From Shewanella sp. TC10 (GTDB taxonomy: Bacteria > Pseudomonadota > Gammaproteobacteria > Enterobacterales > Shewanellaceae), in contig NZ_VKHR01000047.1 of the NCBI RefSeq assembly GCF_009663145.1, positions 22 through 43,391 of the forward strand: DNA of 43,370 nucleotides, read 5' to 3'. The notes below the pieces were generated by a model, which ran no database searches, was not told where the DNA came from, and saw only the letters and a list, made by a program, of their open reading frames with translations. The position numbers were made by a program, and so were the translations under genes. Positions 34,660 to 43,249 of the stretch are shown here, piece by piece (within the stretch, counting starts at the first letter, position 1; each line of letters starts with the position of its first letter).

Positions 34660-34701
34660 ACCAAACCTTTAAAACCAAAGCTTCTACACCAAACCTTCAA
34701 T
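34660..34701 (+). repeat. Three tandem copies of a 14-bp repeat
   Basis: Units begin at 34660, 34674 and 34688, each starting ACCAAACCTT or ACCAAAGCTT. The trailing four bases vary (TAAA, CTAC, CAAT). The array follows the cysZ terminator by 20 bases. Confidence 0.8.
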
Positions 34702-34819
34702 AATAACTTTCAGCAACAACCTCTGTAACAATTTGAAACCATTATCGTACAAATAATTAACGACCTTATTGTAAGTTTTTGCGACAATTGCTCAAACTAC
34801 ATAAAAATCAGCGTGCATT

Positions 34820-37174
34820 GTGAACAAAATCTTTTCTATTCAGACTCTTTCAGCTGGATTGTTATTGGCGAGCAGCACTTTATCAGCCCCTGTATTAGCT
34901 GGTAACCCAGAACAATTCAATGTCACTATTCCGACCTTGTCTACAGGTGTTGAGATAGATGGCGACTTATCCGAACCACAATGGCAGCAAGCGGCTAATG
35001 TGCAGCTTAAATATGAAACCTCACCAGGTGAGAACATTGCAGCGCCAGTAACCACTGATGCTAAAATTTTTGCCACAGAAACCAGTTTATTTGTTGCCTT
35101 TATTGCTCATGATATTGACCCAACTAAAATAAGAGCCAATCTACGTGACCGAGATAATTCTTGGGGCGACGATCAAGTGGGTATCAAGCTTGATACGTTT
35201 AATAATGCGCGTCTGGCTTATCAGTTCTTTATCAACCCTTATGGCGTCCAAAACGATTCGATAGAAAATGAACTTACCGGTCAAGAAAGCGATGCATGGG
35301 ATGGCATTTGGTACAGCAGTGGCAAAATTACGCCAAAGGGATACCAAGTTGAAGCTGAACTGCCTTTAAGGTTATTTAACTTTGATGACAGTAAAGATAT
35401 CCAAACTTGGGGAATTGAATTAGTCCGTTTTTATCCTCGTAATGAGACCCATAGAATATCTAGCCACAAAATTGACCGAAATGTGTCGTGTCAGTTATGT
35501 CAGCTTGGAACTGTTACTGGTCTTGCGGGCGCTCAACAAGGACAAGATATACAAATAACCCCTTCGATAGTTGGAGCACGTAACAGCCAACGAGAGTTAA
35601 ACCCTAGTCAGCCTTGGGAAGATGACGATAATGTTGAAGTTGGTCTCGACCTACGCTGGGGGATCACCCCAACAACATTGTTAAACGCCACCATTAATCC
35701 TGATTTCTCTCAAGTTGAAGCCGATTCAGGACAGCTAGATGTCAATAATAACTTTGCTTTGTTTTACCCTGAAAAGCGGGCTTTCTTCTTAGATAACAAA
35801 GATTACTTTGATACCCAACTCAGCTTATTACATACCCGAAATATCAGCTCGCCTGATTATGGGGTGAAGATCACCAGTAAAACAGATGATCACACGCTAG
35901 CTGTACTTGCCGCCAACGATGAACAAACTCAGTTTCTGGTACCTGGAAATTTAAGCTCTGATGTCGCCACCATTGATGAAGAAAGCTATAACCTCGCCGC
36001 ACGTTACCGATTTGACCCAAGTAAAACATTATCTTTTGGTGGTTTAGTCACAGCAAAACAGTCTGACAATTACCATAACTATGTCGCCAGTTTTGATACT
36101 AAATGGCAACCCACTGAGCAAGACACTTTTACTGCTCAGTATGTGTTTTCCGACACCGAATATCCTGAAGACTTTTTCCAGCAGTTTTGTAACGGCGATG
36201 ATTGCTCAACACCACCACAGGAATGTGAAACAGGCAATTGTGACTATAACGAGCGTGTTCTGCGTACCAAAAAACAAGATAACTTTTCTGACAGTATGTA
36301 TCGCATCAGTTATGACCATGACCGACGTAATTGGCGTGCCTTTTCTCGTTTCGAATCAATTGGCGAAGATTTTAGAGCTGACTTAGGTTTTATTGAACGC
36401 ATTGATGCTAGTAAGTTTGTTGCTGGCGGTAATTACTATTGGTATCCAACAAATAGCTTTTTTAACAAAATTGATTTTGGTGGTGACTGGGATATTACCC
36501 ATAACCAAAATAATGAAAAAATAGAGCAAGAAGCCGAAGCTGCAATTAGGCTTAATGGTGGTTGGCAGAGTTATATTGCCAGTGGCTATGTTCATAAAGA
36601 CCGAGTTGGTCGCCGCCAAGACTCCTCATCTTTAGCAATTGATGACAATACCACCATGTATACCATTGACTTGATGTGGTTTTATACCAACTTTGTGCCA
36701 ATTGAATCGTTAAAGCTTGAGTTAGATGTCAACTATGGCGATGACATTGATTATGCAAACGATCGACCAGCCACTGTCACTATGTTTAATCCCGCTTTTG
36801 AGTGGAAAATTACTGAGTCAGTTATTTTAGATGTGAACCATAAATACCAAGCTTTAGATGTTGATGAAGGCCGTTTATTTACCGCAAATTTAACTGACTT
36901 GCGTCTTAACTGGCAAATCACATTAAATAGCTTTTTACGTTTAACCAGTGTTTACACCGATATTGAACGCGACCCTGATTTATACAAATATCAAACACCA
37001 AATGAGCAGTATCAAAAATTAGGCAATGAGATTTTATACGGTTATAAACTCAATCCGCAAAGTGTATTTTATGTTGGTTATTCAGATGGGTTAATTGCAG
37101 ATGATGATATTGACTCATTAACCAAAAGAGATGAAACCTACTTTATGAAGGTCAGCTACGCTTGGTTGTTGTAG
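34820..37174 (+). CDS. Secreted CBM9-like/DUF5916 outer-membrane protein
   Basis: A 784-residue exported protein. A signal peptide at about 1-27 (IQTLSAGLLLASSTLSAPVLA) precedes a CBM9-like domain at about 35-215 (GVEIDGDLSEPQWQQAANV, NSWGDDQVGIKLDTFNN, GYQVEAELPLRLF). A DUF5916 region follows with FYPEKRAFFLDNKDYF near 318-333 and a series of alternating, aromatic-rich strands ending in a C-terminal Trp-Leu-Leu, as in an outer-membrane beta-barrel. Two Cys pairs occur (CQLC near 221-224, a Cys cluster near 450-470). Relatives are annotated as carbohydrate-binding or hydrolase proteins without proven function. The start is GTG, fitting the signal peptide, but no clear Shine-Dalgarno sequence is seen. 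It is monocistronic. Confidence 0.85.
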   Translation: MNKIFSIQTLSAGLLLASSTLSAPVLAGNPEQFNVTIPTLSTGVEIDGDLSEPQWQQAANVQLKYETSPGENIAAPVTTDAKIFATETSLFVAFIAHDIDPTKIRANLRDRDNSWGDDQVGIKLDTFNNARLAYQFFINPYGVQNDSIENELTGQESDAWDGIWYSSGKITPKGYQVEAELPLRLFNFDDSKDIQTWGIELVRFYPRNETHRISSHKIDRNVSCQLCQLGTVTGLAGAQQGQDIQITPSIVGARNSQRELNPSQPWEDDDNVEVGLDLRWGITPTTLLNATINPDFSQVEADSGQLDVNNNFALFYPEKRAFFLDNKDYFDTQLSLLHTRNISSPDYGVKITSKTDDHTLAVLAANDEQTQFLVPGNLSSDVATIDEESYNLAARYRFDPSKTLSFGGLVTAKQSDNYHNYVASFDTKWQPTEQDTFTAQYVFSDTEYPEDFFQQFCNGDDCSTPPQECETGNCDYNERVLRTKKQDNFSDSMYRISYDHDRRNWRAFSRFESIGEDFRADLGFIERIDASKFVAGGNYYWYPTNSFFNKIDFGGDWDITHNQNNEKIEQEAEAAIRLNGGWQSYIASGYVHKDRVGRRQDSSSLAIDDNTTMYTIDLMWFYTNFVPIESLKLELDVNYGDDIDYANDRPATVTMFNPAFEWKITESVILDVNHKYQALDVDEGRLFTANLTDLRLNWQITLNSFLRLTSVYTDIERDPDLYKYQTPNEQYQKLGNEILYGYKLNPQSVFYVGYSDGLIADDDIDSLTKRDETYFMKVSYAWLL

Positions 37175-37220
37175 GTTTTGCTGTAGGTATTTCTTTAAGG
37201 TGCGGATGTGGTTGAAGATG

Positions 37221-37250
37221 TAGGTTTAGGTTTAGGTTTAGATTTAGGTT
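37221..37250 (+). repeat. Five hexamer repeats (TAGGTT)
   Basis: TAGGTT units begin at 37221, 37227, 37233, 37239 (TAGATT variant) and 37245, starting 46 bases after the stop of the DUF5916 gene. Degenerate purine-rich text precedes it. Confidence 0.9.
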
Positions 37251-37346
37251 TAGCTGTAATAAGCCCCCTAAATAAACCACGGTTTATCAACTCATAGTTA
37301 CATAAACAATACGGCTTTCAATGTGAGAGTTAAAATACACCAACAA

Positions 37347-37373
37347 AAAAAGGACTGCTCAGCAGTCCTTTTT
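37347..37373. terminator. Bidirectional terminator between convergent genes
   Basis: Perfect 12-bp arms 37347-37358 and 37362-37373 with a 3-base loop. T-runs occur on both strands, 26 bases past the regulator stop on the minus strand and 172 bases past the DUF5916 stop on plus. Confidence 0.9.
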
Positions 37374-37399
37374 AATGTGCGTTTTTCAACTAAATTCCA

Positions 37400-38632
37400 T
37401 TAATAAATCACGCGATTACGTCCAGCTTCTTTAGCTTCATATAGCCCCAAGTCAGCGCGATGTAATATAGTATCTAGATTGATATCGGTGTTTTCAGCAC
37501 TCGCTATTCCACAACTGAAATTAACGGTTAATTCACCAGCATCAGTAGCGAATGGCTGCCCAGCAAGTTGCTGCCTAAATTTATCCATCACAGTAAAAGC
37601 GCGCTCACCGTCGAGGCCTTTAAATGCCACGACAAATTCTTCGCCACCAAAACGCGCGACAGTAAAGTGTTGTCCAAATGCAGTTTTCAAACGCTTAGCA
37701 AACTCAAACAAAACCTGATCGCCCACATCGTGGCCGTAGGTATCATTGACGTTTTTGAAGAAGTCGATATCAATCAAGCCTAAAGCAAATTGACCTGCTT
37801 CACTGACATCTTTTTCGTGCTGTTTAAAGAAGTAGCGACGAGTATATGCTTTAGTCAGGTAGTCTCTATTAGCTTGTTCCCAAAGGCTACGCAGCATATC
37901 GAGAGAGTCTAAGGTATTTAATACTCGGCAATGAAACTCTTCATGAACAAAAGGTTTTTGTAAAAAATCGTTGGCGCCATTTTTTATGAAACGAGCTGAC
38001 AAGCTTTCATCAGTGTCATTTGATAAACCAATAATAGCTAAATCTTCTCGGCTGAACTTTTCACGCACTTTAAGAATTAACTCAAAACCATCGACATTAG
38101 GCATATTGTAGTCAGTGATGAGCAGCTGAATGTCTGGTGTTTCGTTTAATACTTGAATAGCCTCAGCACCATCACAAGCTTCGAGGACTGTAAATAACTG
38201 TTGCTCTAACAGCACTTTAACGAATTTACGACTTACAACAGAATCATCGGCTACCAATACTTTTACATGTTGGTTTTGATCTAAGCGAGCAACCAGTTTC
38301 ACTACATATTCATAGCTAAAACGATTTTCTTTCAGTACGTAATCAGCAATACCGAGTTTCAGTAATTTTTTACGCTGACGAGAGTCTAAGTTTGAAGATA
38401 AAACGATACAAGGAGTTTGATAAGACATCAGCACCAGTTGCGCGATTTCGCCATCTGGTGCATCTGGAAGGTTTAACTCTGCAACAACCACAAAGTATTT
38501 ATGCTGTTCCAATAAAGCATTGGCTGATGATACATCAGCTGCAACGTCAACTTCACAATGCAAGTCTTGCATTAATAAATGCCGAAGGACTTTCGATACC
38601 GCTTCGTTATCTTCAACAATCAGAATTCGCAA
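37400..38632 (-). CDS. REC-REC-GGDEF diguanylate cyclase response regulator
   Basis: A 410-residue PleD-like regulator that should make c-di-GMP. The first receiver (1-115) keeps E7-D8 and K101, but the phosphoacceptor position has E52 (VAELNLPD) instead of Asp. The second receiver (122-245) has D129-D130, D174 in TDYNMP, and a conserved Lys in FLQKPF, so it looks phosphorylatable. The GGDEF domain begins near 255 with DYLTKAYTRRYF and has RFGGEEFVVAF, an active GG(D/E)EF variant. The RxxD inhibitory site upstream of it is absent. The start is TTG with GGGTG about 6-7 bases upstream. Its kinase is not nearby. It lies 20 bases after the KAS III stop on the same strand, so read-through is possible. 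Confidence 0.93.
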   Translation of the reverse strand: MRILIVEDNEAVSKVLRHLLMQDLHCEVDVAADVSSANALLEQHKYFVVVAELNLPDAPDGEIAQLVLMSYQTPCIVLSSNLDSRQRKKLLKLGIADYVLKENRFSYEYVVKLVARLDQNQHVKVLVADDSVVSRKFVKVLLEQQLFTVLEACDGAEAIQVLNETPDIQLLITDYNMPNVDGFELILKVREKFSREDLAIIGLSNDTDESLSARFIKNGANDFLQKPFVHEEFHCRVLNTLDSLDMLRSLWEQANRDYLTKAYTRRYFFKQHEKDVSEAGQFALGLIDIDFFKNVNDTYGHDVGDQVLFEFAKRLKTAFGQHFTVARFGGEEFVVAFKGLDGERAFTVMDKFRQQLAGQPFATDAGELTVNFSCGIASAENTDINLDTILHRADLGLYEAKEAGRNRVIY

Positions 38633-38652
38633 TTAATTCACCCATTTTACTA

Positions 38653-39774
38653 TTAGGTCTTTTCGAGAATGATGCTCCCAATAGAATAGCCAGCACCAAA
38701 TGAACACAGGAGCCCTAAATCGCCGGTTTTAAAATCTTGATTGTATTTATGAAATGCAATAATCGACCCGGCTGACGCAGTGTTAGCATATTCATCTAAT
38801 ACTACTGGAGCTTTACCTTTTGTAACATTATCACCGAGAAGTTTACGAACTACAAACATATTCATATTAATATTCGCTTGATGTAACCATAAGCGTTTAA
38901 ATTCATTAGCTTGTATTTGCTCTTGCGCTAGCTGCTTATCTAAATGTTGGTAGATCATTGGCAGCAATTCTTTGAATACTTTACGGCCTTGCTGATGAAA
39001 TAACTTATCACTATTTTGCGCATTGTCTGGATCACAGCGATTTATATGACCAAAATTACTTCTAATATTATTAGAGTAATCAGTAAAGCACTGACTTGAT
39101 AGCACATTGAATGCATGTTCTGACTGTGCAATCGAAGCTTTTTCAACCACTACAGCGGTTGCCACATCACCAAAAATAAAATGGCTGTCTCGGTCACGGT
39201 AGTTCACTTGTGGAGAGCATATTTCAGGGTTAATCACTAATACTCGCGAAGCCGTACCTGACTGAACCGCATTCACCGCATTAACAATGGCAAATGTTGC
39301 CGAAGAACATGCAACTAGCATGTCATAAGCAAAGCCTTTAGTTCCCATTGCTTGTTGAATTTCTATCGCAATAGCAGGATATGAGCGCTGAGTATAAGCA
39401 CAGGCAACAATGACTAAATCAATATTCTCAGCACTCAATTGAGCTTGCTCAAGCGCCTTTTTAGCCGCTTTAATGCCAATTTCTGCTTGCATTGATAAAG
39501 CCTCAGATGGCATATCTTTAATCAGTGGCATCATCACTTTTGGATCTAATATGCCCTCTTTAACCATGACATAGCGATTTTTAATCCCAGACGCTTTTTC
39601 AATAAACTCCGCAGAAGAATGAGATAACGCAGTGACTTCACCCGCCGCAATCTCAGCCTCATGCTGAACATTGAACTCATCAACATAAGTGTTAAAGCTT
39701 GCCACTAACTCTTCATTACTAACACTGTGTGGAGGTGTGTATAAACCACTTCCAGAAATTACCACTTTATTCAT
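38653..39774 (-). CDS. Beta-ketoacyl-ACP synthase III family enzyme
   Basis: A 373-residue thiolase-fold condensing enzyme. The triad is C156 in LVACSSATFA, H298 in WLHQANINMNM and N331 in NTASAG. The C-terminal GAGYSIGSIIL loop is intact. It is longer than typical FabH (about 317 residues), with an N-terminal insertion at 30-60. This is like the FabH homologues that use medium-chain acyl-CoA (for example Pseudomonas PA3286), so a link between fatty-acid degradation and synthesis is possible. The substrate is not shown. A FadR-like palindrome lies about 180 bp upstream of its start. No fatty-acid synthesis operon is adjacent. The ribosome site is weak. Confidence 0.87.
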   Translation of the reverse strand: MNKVVISGSGLYTPPHSVSNEELVASFNTYVDEFNVQHEAEIAAGEVTALSHSSAEFIEKASGIKNRYVMVKEGILDPKVMMPLIKDMPSEALSMQAEIGIKAAKKALEQAQLSAENIDLVIVACAYTQRSYPAIAIEIQQAMGTKGFAYDMLVACSSATFAIVNAVNAVQSGTASRVLVINPEICSPQVNYRDRDSHFIFGDVATAVVVEKASIAQSEHAFNVLSSQCFTDYSNNIRSNFGHINRCDPDNAQNSDKLFHQQGRKVFKELLPMIYQHLDKQLAQEQIQANEFKRLWLHQANINMNMFVVRKLLGDNVTKGKAPVVLDEYANTASAGSIIAFHKYNQDFKTGDLGLLCSFGAGYSIGSIILEKT

Positions 39775-40137
39775 ATTATATCTGCCGTATCTATATTTAT
39801 TAAAACAACAACTTATCTTTAAATTTAAAACAAGATTGACCTAACCAGACTCTTATTAACTATATAAGGCGTCAATAGACATAGATAAATTGCGCTTTTG
39901 TAACATCAGTCTATTACCTTATATGCCGATCACTAAGTACTAATTAATGATTTACTGATGGTCAGACCATCCAAGTTCAATTAGCGTGCTTAACTAAGAC
40001 ATTGTTATATAAGCAGATGCTTTATTATTATAAATGAGTTTAGTTTAATAACTAAAAGGAATAACGAATAACAAACTATCACTGTTAAAGACCCCTAAAC
40101 CGATTATCATTAGACAATGCCAACATAGGAGCAAACC
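39775..40137. other. 363-base divergent promoter region between the KAS III gene and cysK
   Basis: It is AT-rich and must contain promoters for both genes. The only clear element is the FadR-like palindrome at 39957-39971. No coding frame or RNA gene is convincing. CysB sites are too degenerate to call by eye. Confidence 0.6.
39957..39971. promoter_or_regulatory. FadR-like operator
   Basis: GATGGTCAGACCATC is a perfect palindrome around a central A and contains TGGTCNGACCA, the core of the E. coli FadR operator. It lies between divergent cysK and the KAS III gene, about 183 bp from the latter's start. The nature of that gene makes fatty-acyl-CoA control plausible. PsrA sites look different. 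Confidence 0.55.
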
Positions 40138-41103
40138 ATGAGCAACATTTACGAAGACAATTCATATACGCTAGGTAATACCCCACTAGTGCGCCTTAAT
40201 CGAGTAAGCAATGGTAAAGTGTTAGCCAAAGTTGAAGCACGTAACCCAAGTTTTAGTGTTAAGTGCCGTATTGGCGCAAACATGATTTGGGATGCTGAGA
40301 AAAAAGGCACCCTAACTAAAGAAGTCGAGCTAGTTGAGCCAACTTCAGGTAACACAGGTATTGCATTAGCATATGTTGCTGCTGCACGTGGTTACAAACT
40401 AACCCTAACCATGCCAAACACCATGAGTCTTGAGCGTCGTAAGTTGCTTAAGGCATTAGGTGCTAACCTTGTGTTAACTGAAGGCGCTAAAGGAATGAAA
40501 GGCGCGATTGATAAAGCTGAAGAAATTCGTCAATCTGATCCTGCTAAATACCTTATCCTAGGGCAATTTAGCAACCCAGCTAACCCAGAAATCCATGAAA
40601 AAACTACCGGTCCAGAAATCTGGAATGATACTGACGGTGAAGTTGCAGCATTTGTTGCTGGTGTAGGTACTGGTGGTACGATTACGGGTGTTAGCCGTTA
40701 CTTAAAAGCACATAACAAAGATATTGTGTCTGTTGCTGTTGAGCCAGTTGACTCTCCTGTTATTGCACAAGCAAAAGCAGGCCAAGACTTAACACCTGGA
40801 CCGCACAAAATCCAAGGTATTGGTGCAGGTTTCATCCCAGGTAACCTAGATTTAGATATGGTTGATCTTGTTGAAGCAGTAAGCAACGATGACGCAATCG
40901 CAATGGCGCGCCGCTTAATGGAAGAAGAAGGTATCTTAGTCGGTATTTCTTCTGGTGCAGCAGTTGTAGCCGCAAACCGCATTGCTGAAAAGCCTGAGTT
41001 TGCTGGTAAGAACATTGTTGTCATTCTGCCATCTGCGGCAGAACGTTACCTATCATCTGCATTATTTGCAGGTGCATTTGGCGACAGCGAAAACGTTCAA
41101 TAA
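40138..41103 (+). CDS. cysK: Cysteine synthase A (O-acetylserine sulfhydrylase)
   Basis: PLP enzyme that makes cysteine from O-acetylserine and sulfide. The 321-residue protein is almost collinear with E. coli CysK. The PLP Lys is K42 in SFSVKCR, TSGNTGIALAY binds the substrate carboxylate, GTGGTITGV binds the PLP phosphate, and SSGAAV is near 278. AGGAG lies 6 bases before ATG. A perfect palindromic terminator follows. It fits with cysZ to the left as sulfur assimilation genes. No cysE or CysB gene is in the window. Confidence 0.98.
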   Translation: MSNIYEDNSYTLGNTPLVRLNRVSNGKVLAKVEARNPSFSVKCRIGANMIWDAEKKGTLTKEVELVEPTSGNTGIALAYVAAARGYKLTLTMPNTMSLERRKLLKALGANLVLTEGAKGMKGAIDKAEEIRQSDPAKYLILGQFSNPANPEIHEKTTGPEIWNDTDGEVAAFVAGVGTGGTITGVSRYLKAHNKDIVSVAVEPVDSPVIAQAKAGQDLTPGPHKIQGIGAGFIPGNLDLDMVDLVEAVSNDDAIAMARRLMEEEGILVGISSGAAVVAANRIAEKPEFAGKNIVVILPSAAERYLSSALFAGAFGDSENVQ

Positions 41104-41140
41104 CGATTAACCATAACTCACCTTTTTGGTTATTTGTTGT

Positions 41141-41170
41141 AATAAAGCCCAGCAATTGCTGGGCTTTATT
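41141..41170. terminator. cysK terminator, perfect 30-bp palindrome
   Basis: Positions 41141-41155 and 41156-41170 are fully complementary. The stem has a GCCCAGC core and AATT as apex. It lies 38 bases past the cysK stop and can also serve the convergent GNAT gene. Confidence 0.9.
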
Positions 41171-41287
41171 GTGAGTGATAGTGCTTGATAGTACATGGTA
41201 TTAAAGGCTCATTGATTAAGCTAAATACCACCCAATCCCCCTTAAATAAATAAGATGAAACAGGTTATTCATCTCATTTATCACTAA

Positions 41288-41830
41288 TCATTTCACCAGA
41301 CTATTCATCTCACCAGAACTGACTTCATGCGTGCTCATTAGTAATATCGGTTCTTGATCATCACCCCATAAGATGTGCTGCTGATACAATAAACCAAGCT
41401 TAATCAATAATTTAATCGATGCGGTATTTTGCGGATGGGTAATTGCCCAAATAGGCGAAAGTGATAAGGTTTCATTAGCATAATGCGTTACTGCTCTTGC
41501 CGACTCATATCCGTAGCCCATCCCGATATATTGCGGTAAAAAACCAAAACCGATATCTGTGTGCTCAAGTCCATCTCGATTCACTAAACCACACATGCCT
41601 ATCAAGCAGTCATCTTGATTGCGAATAACAGCGTATAAACCGTAACCGTGAAGCTGATAACTTGGAATAAGCTTGGTCGATAAAAAAGTCTTAGCATCAA
41701 CTCGGTTTTTGATATTTCTATCACCGATAAACTTTAGATACAGTGGTGAATTCATTAGCTGATAAATGAATTCAGCATCTTCTAACGTGAACTCTCTGAG
41801 TGTTAGTCTCTGCGTGGTAATAATTAACAA
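41288..41830 (-). CDS. GNAT family acetyltransferase (RimJ/RimL-like)
   Basis: A protein of about 180 residues of the RimJ-type subgroup: TTQRLTLREFTLEDAEFIYQL at the N-terminus, GLEHTDIGFGFLPQYIGMGYGYESARAV with the acetyl-CoA loop (QYIGMGYG), and HPQNTASIKLLIKLGL as the last conserved motif. The substrate could be a protein N-terminus or an antibiotic, but this is unproven. No in-frame ATG lies near the expected start. The first candidate is TTG at 41830 directly against AAGGA. ATT at 41824 has the better spacing of 6. A stop lies two codons upstream. It is convergent with cysK. Confidence 0.85.
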   Translation of the reverse strand: MLIITTQRLTLREFTLEDAEFIYQLMNSPLYLKFIGDRNIKNRVDAKTFLSTKLIPSYQLHGYGLYAVIRNQDDCLIGMCGLVNRDGLEHTDIGFGFLPQYIGMGYGYESARAVTHYANETLSLSPIWAITHPQNTASIKLLIKLGLLYQQHILWGDDQEPILLMSTHEVSSGEMNSLVK

Positions 41831-41990
41831 TCCTTATTGCATTCCCTTTGAAAGAATAATCCTATTTACATGATTACATCATTACAGAATGAGGTCTTAT
41901 TTCAACACATGAGCTGGATCAACTTCTTATTTGATGGCGTTTGTTAACATCGCCGTACTTTACCCTCTCACCTAGAAATTGACTCATTTT

Positions 41991-43067
41991 ATGTCTTTTT
42001 ACCAATCCCCTAAAAAAATCTCCGCGTTTGATGCAAAATTTGAAGCCCAAAAAATTGCCTTTGCACCAGTTAGCTTTCAAGTCGCACGCTGTCTTAGTCA
42101 ATTCGGCATTCTTGAGCAAGTCGATACCACTGGCGATGAAGGTATAACATTGCAACAACTCGTTGAAGCAAACGAATTGTCGGAATATGCAATTCATGTA
42201 TTGCTAGATATGGGACTCAGTATGGGGCTATTTTGGTGTAAAGATGACCATTATCATTTAGACAAAACCGGTCATTTTTTACTCCATGATGATATGGCAT
42301 CTAAAAATTTAAACTTTATTCATGACGTATGCTATCAGGGTTTATTCGAGCTAGAAGCATCATTAAAACAAGGTAATGCAGCTGGATTAAAGCATTTAGG
42401 CGATTGGGAAACCATTTACCCAGGTTTAAGCCAACTGCCAGAGCAAATCAAACGCAGTTGGTTCGAATTTGACCATTATTACTCTGATCATGCATTTGAC
42501 AGCCTGCTTCCACTCATTTTCAAATCCAAGCCGCAACACATTGTCGATGTCGGTGGAAATACAGGGAAATGGGCATTTGCCTGTACGAGTTTCGATAGCA
42601 AGGTCAAAGTCACCATCATGGATTTACCAGGCCAGTTAGCGGTTGCGATGGAGAATGCACGTGCTAATAAAGTTGCTGAGCGAGTACTCCCTTTTGAAAC
42701 CGATCTGTTAGATGACAAAAAGCCCTTTTGCCAAGGTGCAGACTTATACTGGATGAGTCAATTTCTAGATTGTTTTTCTAAACAGCAAATCGTGACTATT
42801 TTAAAACGCACCGTGGCAGCAATGAAACCTAATAGCGAACTATGCATTCTAGAAACTTATTGGGATAGGCAACCCTATGAAGCTGGCGCTTATTGCGTTA
42901 ACGCAACGTCGCTTTACTTTACAGCAATTGCTAATGGTTACAGCCGCATGTATCACAGTAAAGATATGTTAAAAATGATCAGTGAAGCTGGATTATATGT
43001 AGATGAAGACATCGATAATATTGGATTAGGACACACTTTATTACGCTGTAAAGTAAAACCAAACTAA
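41991..43067 (+). CDS. Class I SAM-dependent methyltransferase (O-methyltransferase type)
   Basis: A 358-residue protein. The N-terminal ~110 residues resemble the winged-helix dimerisation domain of plant-type O-methyltransferases (FQVARCLSQFGILEQVD, then LQQLVEANELSEYAIHVLLDMG). The catalytic domain has SAM motif I IVDVGGNTGKWAF, then VTIMDLPGQLAVA, and DLYWMSQFLDCFSKQQIVTIL. The substrate is unknown. Family members act on small molecules, including polyketide and pigment precursors. The start at 41991 (ATG) is preferred over a TTG four codons upstream. Neither has a good Shine-Dalgarno sequence. It is monocistronic and ends at a terminator. Confidence 0.87.
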   Translation: MSFYQSPKKISAFDAKFEAQKIAFAPVSFQVARCLSQFGILEQVDTTGDEGITLQQLVEANELSEYAIHVLLDMGLSMGLFWCKDDHYHLDKTGHFLLHDDMASKNLNFIHDVCYQGLFELEASLKQGNAAGLKHLGDWETIYPGLSQLPEQIKRSWFEFDHYYSDHAFDSLLPLIFKSKPQHIVDVGGNTGKWAFACTSFDSKVKVTIMDLPGQLAVAMENARANKVAERVLPFETDLLDDKKPFCQGADLYWMSQFLDCFSKQQIVTILKRTVAAMKPNSELCILETYWDRQPYEAGAYCVNATSLYFTAIANGYSRMYHSKDMLKMISEAGLYVDEDIDNIGLGHTLLRCKVKPN

Positions 43068-43130
43068 AACCCAGTTAAAACTAATTAAGCCCAAATTAAC
43101 TCAACAATCTTTAACATGTTAATTTTTAAT

Positions 43131-43153
43131 AAAGCCCATACGTGGGCTTTTTT
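43131..43153 (+). terminator. Methyltransferase gene terminator
   Basis: Arms AAAGCCCA (43131-43138) and TGGGCTTT (43143-43150) with a TACG tetraloop, then three more T. It lies 64 bases past the stop. Confidence 0.9.
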
Positions 43154-43227
43154 AACATTTTAGCTGTGACCCCATTCATTATCACACTCAACAAACCCAG
43201 CATTTATAGTAGCCAGAGCGATTGTTA

Positions 43228-43249
43228 AATAGTGATTAACTTCACAAAA
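43228..43249. promoter_or_regulatory. Candidate CRP site near the right edge
   Basis: The core GTGA-N6-TCAC (43232-43245) is exact and both flanks are A/T-rich, so it fits the 22-bp CRP pattern with one changed base (A for T at 43231). The gene it would control lies beyond the window, if it exists. Confidence 0.4.

Noticed and set aside
36081..36386. 101-codon frame inside the DUF5916 gene
   Set aside because: An alternative frame of a well-supported gene with a His/Thr-rich, unnatural translation.
37221..37250. Telomere-like hexamer repeats
   Set aside because: TAGGTT resembles eukaryotic telomere units by chance. The position is internal in a bacterial chromosome with only five copies.
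38653..43067. KAS III plus methyltransferase as part of an aryl polyene or secondary metabolite cluster
   Set aside because: The genes are separated by cysK and a GNAT gene on mixed strands, and no acyl carrier protein, dehydratase or ketoreductase genes are present.
43165..43186. TGTGA and TCACA pair as a CRP site
   Set aside because: The half-sites are 12 bases apart, not 6. The site at 43228-43249 is better.
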